From Candidatus Aenigmatarchaeota archaeon (GTDB taxonomy: Archaea; Aenigmatarchaeota; Aenigmatarchaeia; QMZP01; JAUXAV01), in the NCBI GenBank assembly GCA_030619735.1, contig JAUXAV010000029.1, forward strand, positions 1-9,872: 9,872 nt of DNA, read 5' to 3'. Both the position numbers and the translations under genes were made by a program. Below are positions 5,204-9,872 of the stretch, piece after piece. Below the pieces are notes generated by a model, which saw only the letters and a program-made list of their open reading frames with translations, was not told where the DNA came from and made no database searches. Position 1 is the stretch's first letter, and each line of letters begins with the position of its first letter.

Positions 5204-5638
5204 ATGAGATATACCGGACCAGGATTCTTATTGAAATATTCTGATAAAAAATGGGAGGAAGTAAAATTTCCACCTGCCCTTTTGGCTTTGAGGTTGCGCA
5301 ACGTGAATGGGTTCATACCAAATCTAAACCTCTTGAGTACTGATTCACAGGGTCTTTCACCCCAAGAATATATGAGGCAAAGCGAAATAGTACAGCGACA
5401 AAAAACAAGGGGATATGAAAGAATATCACAGGGAGAAACAACATGGTCTGGTCTCCCTGCATTTGAGAAGGTATATAGAAGTCCGCACCCGGTAATGCAA
5501 TGTATGACAAAGAAGAGGCAGATATCCACGCTTAGAGGCCATATGGTGTATGTTTTAACATGTTCAGCAAAGGAAGACGAATATGAATCCCTCTCAAAGG
5601 AATTTGATGAAATAATTGATAGTTTCGAATGGCTATAA
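5204..5638 (+). CDS. PsbP/DUF1795-like (Mog1p-PsbP fold) protein, probably cytoplasmic
   Basis: 144 residues. The order of elements follows PsbP/DcrB/DUF1795-type domains: an N-terminal 'GPGFLLKYSDKKW' strand-turn, a middle 'GLSPQEYMRQ' helix, then 'WSGLPAFEKVYRSP' (the Gly-x-Pro-Ala turn typical of the family). 'KKRQISTLRGHMVYVLTCSAKEDEYESLSKEF' follows, and the protein ends with an 'IIDSFEW' helix. Bacterial and archaeal relatives are usually lipoproteins or follow a signal peptide. Here no signal sequence or membrane helix precedes the domain. The role is unknown. It lies 16 bases after the primase stop and reads from an AAGGAG site, so it is probably co-transcribed with the primase. Base use differs from its neighbours (more AT, TTG leucine and CGA/CGC/AGA arginine codons alongside the AGG/CTG preferred elsewhere), which suggests a late insertion. 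The fold assignment is by recalled pattern. Confidence 0.75.
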   Translation: MRYTGPGFLLKYSDKKWEEVKFPPALLALRLRNVNGFIPNLNLLSTDSQGLSPQEYMRQSEIVQRQKTRGYERISQGETTWSGLPAFEKVYRSPHPVMQCMTKKRQISTLRGHMVYVLTCSAKEDEYESLSKEFDEIIDSFEWL

Positions 5639-5660
5639 CTGAAAATCAAAATCCAATTAT

Positions 5661-5670
5661 GATTTAAATC
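5661..5670 (+). promoter_or_regulatory. TATA-like promoter element of the GINS gene
   Basis: GATTTAAATC, palindromic, centred about 24-25 bases before the ATG at 5690, with no Shine-Dalgarno. It supports starting GINS at that ATG, not at the TTG three codons earlier, and suggests a leaderless mRNA. Confidence 0.55.
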
Positions 5671-5689
5671 TTTGGATTAATTGTTAATT

Positions 5690-6205
5690 ATGCTAACCTA
5701 TGAAACCATAAGGAAGACCGTGAAAGAGGAAAAGGAGAGCGCAAAACTGGTAAAGCTCCCTGAGGATTTCTTTGCCCAGGTAAGGGAATACCTGGAGAAG
5801 AAGGAGGCAATGGGCAGGGAGAAAAACAATCTCTGGGAGCTTCAGTCAGCCAGGAGGGTCCTGGAGGACCTCCTTGAGGCAAGGGAAAGGAAGATAGTAA
5901 CCCTTGCCCTTTACTCCGTTAGGTCCGGGATGATACCCGAGAACCTGGCCCCGGAGGAGAAGGAATTCTTTGAGGCTGTGAAGGAGAGGATAAAGCAATT
6001 CAGGAAAAAAAGAAGAAATGTCCTGGAGGGGGGAAACGGGGAGGGAAAGGGCCTGGTCGTGATAAGGGAGGACCTGCCCGAATTCGTGGGCCTGGACCTC
6101 CAAACTTATGGCCCCTACAGCAAGGGGGACATGGTCACGCTGCCAGGGGAAAGCATAAAACTGCTTCTGGGCAAGAAGGCAGCAGAGAGGATAGAAACGG
6201 GATAG
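5690..6205 (+). CDS. gins51: GINS complex subunit, Gins51 (Gins15) type
   Basis: 171 residues. GINS bridges the MCM helicase and the GAN/RecJ-like nuclease in the archaeal CMG-like replisome. The A domain is N-terminal and helical (about 1-110), with 'LPEDFFAQVREYLEKKE' and 'ARRVLEDLLEARERKIVTLALYSVRSG', patterns common to archaeal GINS. A Gly-rich linker follows (GGNGEGKG, about 114-121). The small beta-rich B domain (about 122-171) contains 'PEFVGLDLQTYGPYSKGDMVTLP', the signature of archaeal GINS B domains. The A-then-B order is that of Gins51 (Sld5/Psf1-like), not Gins23. No Gins23 gene is in the window; many archaea with only Gins51 form a homotetramer. The ATG at 5690 is chosen over TTG 5681 from promoter spacing. 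It converges on the methyltransferase with only two bases between the stop codons. Confidence 0.92.
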   Translation: MLTYETIRKTVKEEKESAKLVKLPEDFFAQVREYLEKKEAMGREKNNLWELQSARRVLEDLLEARERKIVTLALYSVRSGMIPENLAPEEKEFFEAVKERIKQFRKKRRNVLEGGNGEGKGLVVIREDLPEFVGLDLQTYGPYSKGDMVTLPGESIKLLLGKKAAERIETG

Positions 6206-6207
6206 GC

Positions 6208-7104
6208 TTATTTCCTAACCCGCAGGATATGCAGGGTATGGTATTCAGGTACAGCCGGCTGGTCAACACCAAGATGTATTACCTTTTCCTGCCTGAACCC
6301 AGAGCACTCAAAAACCTGCTTCCATCCCTCAGAGGTATTAAAATTAAAAGGAATATTGACCTTTTTCTTTGGGTTTTCGCTGTAATGTATAATCCTGTTA
6401 TAGAAATGGTCAAAGAAGATATTGACCTTCCTCTGCCCCTCAGAGCCCAGTGAAAGGTAGTGTTTTATTCTGTCCCTTTTCCTTTTTGGAAGCTCCCTGC
6501 CATCCACACCATAAACGGATTCGATAACAACAACACTGCCATTGGGCTTTGTCACCCTCCAAACTTCTTCAAGTGATTTGAAAACAACACTGCTGTGATG
6601 GAAAACGGTTAATACGAGTGTATTGTCAAATTCATTGTCATTACAGGGGATTTTTTGCCTATACCCGAATATCCTAAAATCCAGTTTCAGCTTGACTATG
6701 TTCGGATGCTTATATATATCTGCAACAACAACCCTTAATCCGTCCCTTGCCAGAAGCTCCCCAACCTCCCCGTCACCGCAGCCAAGGTCAAGGGTTGCTC
6801 CATCCAGTATAAAAGGCCTTACCTGCTCGTATATTCGCCTTGCCCTGCTGTCCAGTTTTTTGGGGATTTCCTTTGTAACGCCCTCCTCCCACAGGACATT
6901 ATGGACAGACCTCTCATATTCCGAGAGCGAGGAATAATTCCGGGCCAGTTTCAGACATTCGTTAATAATCCTGCTGCAATTTCCCGGTGAAATGCCCAGA
7001 TGCCTCAGAACAGAGAATAACATCTCATGTATAGCCAGCTCTATTTTCCTGTCCCTGACTATTTCCCTGATTTCATAGATTTCCTTTCCGAATGCGTTTT
7101 TCAT
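6208..7104 (-). CDS. Class I SAM-dependent methyltransferase, substrate unknown
   Basis: 298 residues. A Rossmann-type methyltransferase core occupies about 100-200. Motif I is 'TLDLGCGDG' (104-112), and an acidic residue ends the second strand in 'VVVAD' (D129) for the SAM ribose. Motif IV is 'FDNTLVLTVFHHSS' (159-172), and 'VTKPNGSVVVIES' (184-196) is the fifth-strand region of Methyltransf_11-type enzymes. An N-terminal helical extension of about 95 residues and a C-terminal segment ending 'DQPAVPEYHTLHILRV' are probably substrate-recognition parts. His169-His170 replace the more usual single His after motif IV. The substrate cannot be read from sequence; small molecules, lipids or glycans are all possible. 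It sits on the opposite strand inside a replication-translation neighbourhood, so its presence there is probably an insertion. No Shine-Dalgarno precedes the ATG; an AT-rich element lies at about -25. Confidence 0.88.
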   Translation of the reverse strand: MKNAFGKEIYEIREIVRDRKIELAIHEMLFSVLRHLGISPGNCSRIINECLKLARNYSSLSEYERSVHNVLWEEGVTKEIPKKLDSRARRIYEQVRPFILDGATLDLGCGDGEVGELLARDGLRVVVADIYKHPNIVKLKLDFRIFGYRQKIPCNDNEFDNTLVLTVFHHSSVVFKSLEEVWRVTKPNGSVVVIESVYGVDGRELPKRKRDRIKHYLSLGSEGQRKVNIFFDHFYNRIIHYSENPKKKVNIPFNFNTSEGWKQVFECSGFRQEKVIHLGVDQPAVPEYHTLHILRVRK

Positions 7105-7123
7105 ATAAATACTTAAAACCCTC

Positions 7124-7138
7124 CTTTATTTATTAATT
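7124..7138. promoter_or_regulatory. Shared AT-rich divergent promoter between methyltransferase and eL42 genes
   Basis: TTTATTTATTAATT lies in the 59-base divergent gap. It is about 25 bases before the minus-strand ATG at 7104, fitting leaderless transcription of the methyltransferase. In the plus direction the same stretch would start a short leader that contains the GGTGAT ribosome binding site of the eL42 gene. One element may serve both directions; separate boundaries cannot be resolved by eye. Confidence 0.4.
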
Positions 7139-7163
7139 CAAATAAAATAATCCAGGTGATAGC

Positions 7164-7448
7164 ATGAAATTCCCAAAAACCATTAAAACATACTGTGCAA
7201 CCTGCAAAAAACACCAGGAGCATACCGTGAAGCTGGCAAGCAAGAAAGGCAGGAGCAAGGCCCATCCCATGAGCCAATCTGTTAAACGCTTTCAGAGGAA
7301 GATGAAAGGCTATAGAGGTTTCCCCAGGCCCAAGCCCAAAGGAGAGGGAAAGCCCACCAAAAAGGTGGATTTAAGGCTCCAGTGCAGGGAGTGCAAGAAG
7401 ACCCATACCAAAAGGGGCTTCAGGATAAAGAAATTCGAGCTGGTGTGA
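7164..7448 (+). CDS. rpl44e: 50S ribosomal protein eL42 (L44e)
   Basis: 94 residues, typical for archaeal L44e (eL42), a zinc-binding large-subunit protein near the E site. Two Cys-x2-Cys pairs, C11/C14 and C74/C77, form the zinc ribbon. A very basic middle (about 24-68) includes 'GRSKAHPMSQ' and 'KMKGYRGFPRPKPKGEGKPTKK'. The family-typical end 'LQCRECKKTHTKRGFRIKKFEL' is nearly intact. GGTGAT at 7155-7160 precedes the ATG. It opens a tight operon: the stop is followed one base later by the eS27 ATG. L44e-S27e-aIF2-alpha is a widely conserved archaeal order. Confidence 0.97.
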   Translation: MKFPKTIKTYCATCKKHQEHTVKLASKKGRSKAHPMSQSVKRFQRKMKGYRGFPRPKPKGEGKPTKKVDLRLQCRECKKTHTKRGFRIKKFELV

Positions 7449-7449
7449 T

Positions 7450-7617
7450 ATGGTTTCAAAGTTCCTTAGGGTGAAGTGCAAGAAGTGCAAGAATGAGCAG
7501 GTTATCTTTGAGAAGCCCGCCATGGTCGTGAAGTGCCTCAAATGCGGCGAGGTTTTGGCAGAGCCCAGGGGCGGGAAGGGAAGGATAAAGACCAAGATAA
7601 CCGAGGTGATTAAGTGA
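7450..7617 (+). CDS. rps27e: 30S ribosomal protein eS27 (S27e)
   Basis: 55 residues, read directly from sequence and close to the usual 55-65 of archaeal S27e. It is a zinc-ribbon protein of the small subunit. Cys pairs C10/C13 and C29/C32 are spaced as in the family, with 'FLRVKCKKCKNEQVIFEKPA' before the second pair and 'KCLKCGEVLAEPRGGK' around it, then a basic tail. The ATG lies one base after the eL42 stop, with a GGTG at 7442-7445 inside the end of the eL42 gene as its probable ribosome binding site. The last four bases (GTGA) overlap the GTG start of aIF2-alpha, so translation is probably coupled. Confidence 0.95.
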   Translation: MVSKFLRVKCKKCKNEQVIFEKPAMVVKCLKCGEVLAEPRGGKGRIKTKITEVIK

Positions 7618-8366
7618 AAAAGACAGGAATGCCCAGGAGAGGAGAACTCGTTATATGCAGGATTACCAAGATTAACCCCAACTCTGCCTTTGCCAGGCTT
7701 ACCGAGTATGACAGGACAGGCATGATACATGTTTCCGAGGTAGCGAAGAGATGGGTAAAGGACATCAGGGAGTTCATAAGAGAGGACCAGTATGTTGTAT
7801 GCAAGGTAATAGGCATTGACGAGAGGGGGATTTCCCTCTCCATAAAGAGGGTCTGGAGGGAGGAGGCCAGGAGCAAGCTGAATGAGTTCAAGAAGGACAG
7901 GAAGGCAGAGAAGATGCTTGAGATGATTGGAAAGGCCATGGGAAAGCCCCTGGATGAAGCCTGGGAGCGGATTGGCAACAAGCTGGAGGATGAGTTCGGC
8001 TCTTTAATTAAGGCCTATGACATTGCTCTGAAAAAACCCGAGCTTTTCAAGGCCAAAGGCATTAAAGGCCCCTGGGCGGAAAAGGTCATTGAGGTCATAA
8101 AGAAAAGGAAGACAGAGAAGGTCTATGAACTGAAGGCGAAGATGAAGCTTGTATGCTACAGGCCCGACGGGATTGAGGTGATAAAAAAGGCCCTCAAAAA
8201 GGCAGGAGATTTGGAAGTCAAATACATATCCGCCCCGAATTATGTCCTTATGGGGCAGGGAAAGGACCCCAAAAGGCTGGAAGCCCTTGTGAAGGGGACA
8301 GCAGAGGAGATAACAAAGGACATACAGAAGAGCCAGGGCGAGGCAAGCTTTGAGCTCGTGAAGTAG
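7614..8366 (+). CDS. aif2a: Translation initiation factor aIF2, alpha subunit
   Basis: 250 residues, slightly short of the usual 260-275. With the beta and gamma subunits it delivers initiator Met-tRNA to the small subunit. The N-terminal S1/OB domain (about 10-80) is clear: 'GELVICRITKINPNSAFARLTEYDRTGMIHVSEVA' and 'REFIREDQYVVCKVIGIDERGISLSIKRV'. The helical domain spans about 85-170 with 'LDEAWERIGNKLEDEFGSL', and the C-terminal alpha-beta domain, which binds the gamma subunit, about 175-250. At the place of eukaryotic eIF2-alpha Ser51 ('SELSRRR') this protein has 'SEVAKRW', with Ala44 at the aligned position. The start is GTG, overlapping the eS27 stop by four bases (GTGA), with GGTGA four bases upstream. 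The nop10 gene that often follows is absent here. Confidence 0.96.
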   Translation: MKKTGMPRRGELVICRITKINPNSAFARLTEYDRTGMIHVSEVAKRWVKDIREFIREDQYVVCKVIGIDERGISLSIKRVWREEARSKLNEFKKDRKAEKMLEMIGKAMGKPLDEAWERIGNKLEDEFGSLIKAYDIALKKPELFKAKGIKGPWAEKVIEVIKKRKTEKVYELKAKMKLVCYRPDGIEVIKKALKKAGDLEVKYISAPNYVLMGQGKDPKRLEALVKGTAEEITKDIQKSQGEASFELVK

Positions 8367-8393
8367 CGCAAAAACTGCAAAACTGCTATCCTA

Positions 8394-8402
8394 TTTATAA
8401 AT
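8394..8402 (+). promoter_or_regulatory. TATA-like promoter element of the SRP54 gene
   Basis: TTTATAAAT, centred 24 bases before the ATG at 8422 and without a Shine-Dalgarno. It matches the archaeal TATA consensus well and indicates a separate leaderless transcript for SRP54. Confidence 0.6.
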
Positions 8403-8421
8403 AAAAACCCAATTTCTTGCC

Positions 8422-9756
8422 ATGGTGCTGGATAAATTCGGTTCAGGACTGAAGAACACGTTCAGGAGAGTGGCAGGCCTGAGTATAGTGGATAAAAAGG
8501 CAGTGGAGGCAATAGTCCAGGACCTGCAGAGGACCCTGATACAATCAGACGTGGACATAGGGATGGTCTCGGAGCTCTCCGGGAATATAAAGGACAAGGT
8601 CCTGAAGGCAAAGCCTCCCAAGGGAATGAGCCTCAAGGAGTATTTCATCAAGACCCTGTATGATGAGATGGTGAATTTCCTGGGCAGGGAGCCGGGGGAA
8701 ATCCCCCTGAAGAAGCAGAGAATCCTGATGGTGGGCCTCTTCGGCTCAGGAAAAACGACAAGCTGCGGAAAAATAGCCAAATGGTTCAAGACCCGGGGTC
8801 TGAAGCCAGGGCTTGTGGCCTGCGACACCCACAGGGCTGCCGCCCAGACACAGCTCAAACAATTAGGGAAAAACCTGGAGGTCCCTGTTTATTCTGAGGG
8901 CAAAAAACCAAAGGACATTGCAAAGAACGCCCTGAAAAAGAGCAGGGAAGATGTTTTGATTTTTGACTCTGCTGGAAGGGATGCCCTGGATAAAGACCTC
9001 GCTAAGGAACTGAAGAACCTGGGGAAAATTATAAAGCCCCAGGAGGTCTTCCTGGTGATGCCGGCAGATTTGGGCCAGGCTGCCAGGAAGCAGAGCCTGG
9101 AGTTCAATAAGCTGGTGGGGATAACAGGCATTATAGTGACAAAGCTTGACGGCACAGCAAAGGGCGGAGGAGCTCTGGCAGCCACAAGGGTATCAAAAGC
9201 CAAGGTCAAATTTATAGGCACAGGGGAGAAGCCTGATGATTTTGAGGTCTATGACCCCAAGAGGTTTGTCTCCAGGCTTATAGGATACGGGGACATACAG
9301 GGGCTCCTGGAGAAGGCGAAATCCGCAGGGATAGAGGTCTCGGAGGAAAAGGCCAAGGACTTGCTCAGGGGGGACTTCACAATGGAGGACTTCCAGGAGC
9401 AGCTCAAGCAGATGCAGAAGATGGGCCCCCTGAAAAAGGTAATGGACATGATACCCGGGGCCTCAGGGCTAAAGCTTCCAAAGGGCTTCCTGGATGTGCA
9501 GGAGGACAAGATGAAGAAATGGAAGCACATCATAAACAGTTTGACAAAACAGGAGAGAAGGGAGCCTGAAACCATAAATGCCAGCAGAGTTAAACGCATC
9601 TCCAAGGGCGCTGGCGTGAAGGAATCAGAGGTCAGGGAATTGCTGAAATACTACAAGCAGGCCAAAAAGGTAATGAAGCTCGTAAAGGGCGGAAAGGGCC
9701 TGAAGAGAGGGCCCCTGGCCCAGCTTGCAAAGCAGTTCGGGATGGGCGCAGGCTAA
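8422..9756 (+). CDS. srp54: Signal recognition particle GTPase SRP54
   Basis: 444 residues, the normal archaeal length. It binds signal sequences and 7S RNA and docks on FtsY to target proteins to the Sec translocon. An N-domain helical bundle (about 1-95) precedes the G domain. G1 is 'GLFGSGKTT' (105-113), the insertion-box region is 'DTHRAAAQTQLKQLG' (135-149), G3 is 'DSAGR' (182-186) and G4 is 'TKLDG' (240-244), followed by 'TAKGGGALAA'. The linker 'IGYGD' (287-291) leads to a methionine-bearing M domain (about 310-444) with 'PLKKVMDMIPG' and the RNA-binding 'SRVKRISKGAGVKESEVRELLKYY' (388-411). It differs from FtsY by having this M domain. Unusual residues are Phe for the common Gln in GLQGSGKT, His for the common Tyr in DTYR, Ser for Thr in DTAGR, and Tyr for Met in GMGD. 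Confidence 0.97.
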   Translation: MVLDKFGSGLKNTFRRVAGLSIVDKKAVEAIVQDLQRTLIQSDVDIGMVSELSGNIKDKVLKAKPPKGMSLKEYFIKTLYDEMVNFLGREPGEIPLKKQRILMVGLFGSGKTTSCGKIAKWFKTRGLKPGLVACDTHRAAAQTQLKQLGKNLEVPVYSEGKKPKDIAKNALKKSREDVLIFDSAGRDALDKDLAKELKNLGKIIKPQEVFLVMPADLGQAARKQSLEFNKLVGITGIIVTKLDGTAKGGGALAATRVSKAKVKFIGTGEKPDDFEVYDPKRFVSRLIGYGDIQGLLEKAKSAGIEVSEEKAKDLLRGDFTMEDFQEQLKQMQKMGPLKKVMDMIPGASGLKLPKGFLDVQEDKMKKWKHIINSLTKQERREPETINASRVKRISKGAGVKESEVRELLKYYKQAKKVMKLVKGGKGLKRGPLAQLAKQFGMGAG

Positions 9757-9828
9757 ATCATTTCCAGGGCTTCTTGATATATAAATAAGAAAATAAAATA
9801 TAATAGTAGCCGGGGTTTATGGGGTCTT

Positions 9829-9872
9829 ATGGCCAGGAAAATCGCTTTGGGTTTGGTATCACTTTTCTTTTT
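9829..9872 (+). CDS. Start of a possible exported protein, cut by the right edge
   Basis: Only 14 codons are visible: ATG-Ala-Arg-Lys followed by Ile-Ala-Leu-Gly-Leu-Val-Ser-Leu-Phe-Phe. This has the form of a signal peptide or first membrane helix: a basic start, then hydrophobic residues. A TATA-like AATATAAT lies about 28 bases before it, so leaderless expression is plausible. An alternative ATG at 9819 in another frame gives a less convincing sequence. No function can be given. Confidence 0.35.
   Translation, partial: MARKIALGLVSLFF

Noticed and set aside
4384..5649. 421-residue open frame on the minus strand across the primase and PsbP-like genes
   Set aside because: It is antisense to two convincing genes, is rich in Leu/Pro/Gly without domain motifs, and has no promoter or ribosome binding site. 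It is a shadow of biased codon use.
5661..5670. Palindrome GATTTAAATC as a regulator binding site
   Set aside because: Its position about 24 bases before the GINS ATG is fully explained by a TATA element. AT-rich palindromes of this size are common.
9819..9872. Alternative start (ATG at 9819) for the last partial gene
   Set aside because: The product begins MGSYGQENRFGFG and lacks a signal or domain pattern. The ATG at 9829 gives a basic-hydrophobic start. The choice stays uncertain because only about 50 bases are visible.
1..9872. CRISPR array, insertion sequence, prophage or toxin-antitoxin module
   Set aside because: No regularly spaced direct repeats, transposase or integrase motifs, terminal repeats, or small toxin-antitoxin pairs were seen on either strand.

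Overview
The window is archaeal. It encodes PCNA, an archaeo-eukaryotic primase, a Gins51-type GINS protein, eL42 (L44e), eS27 (S27e), aIF2-alpha, SRP54 and a geranylgeranyl/farnesyl diphosphate synthase-type prenyltransferase. Most genes that open a transcript have an AT-rich TATA-like element centred 23-28 bases before the start codon and no Shine-Dalgarno sequence, which is the layout of leaderless archaeal transcripts. Genes inside transcripts have GGTGA or AAGGAG(G) instead. The primase is one polypeptide that joins a PriS catalytic core to the Fe-S domain of PriL. This is the monomeric arrangement known from Nanoarchaeum equitans, so a DPANN-type archaeon is likely. I cannot fix the phylum from this window.

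Layout: (1) 1-1540, minus strand: a truncated KaiC/RadA-like ATPase and a prenyl diphosphate synthase. (2) 1541-1576: a 36-base divergent promoter region with one TATA-like element per direction. (3) 1577-2874, plus: a DUF357-like protein, two small membrane proteins (the first an internal duplication) and a small OB-fold protein. (4) 2928-6205, plus: the replication block, made up of PCNA, a structured 5' leader, the fused primase, a foreign-looking PsbP/DUF1795-like protein and Gins51. (5) 6208-7104, minus: a SAM-dependent methyltransferase that ends 2 bases from the end of the GINS gene. (6) 7164-8366, plus: the tight operon eL42 - eS27 - aIF2-alpha. (7) 8422-9756, plus: SRP54. (8) The start of a possible exported protein at the right edge.

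The biology is mostly core information processing. PCNA, primase and GINS act at the replication fork. Their position beside L44e, S27e and aIF2-alpha matches the conserved replication-translation neighbourhood described for archaea (Berthon, Cortez and Forterre 2008). Here that neighbourhood has been interrupted by the PsbP-like gene and by the methyltransferase on the opposite strand, and nop10, which often follows aIF2-alpha, is absent.

The most unusual element is the roughly 125-base leader in front of the primase gene (about 3740-3864). It contains three successive perfect stems. One arm could instead pair with the primase Shine-Dalgarno sequence, and a second alternative pairing links the first and third hairpins. 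It looks like a cis-regulatory RNA or a small RNA that I do not recognise. I found no CRISPR array, insertion sequence, tRNA or rRNA, and no gene-free stretch longer than 300 bases.
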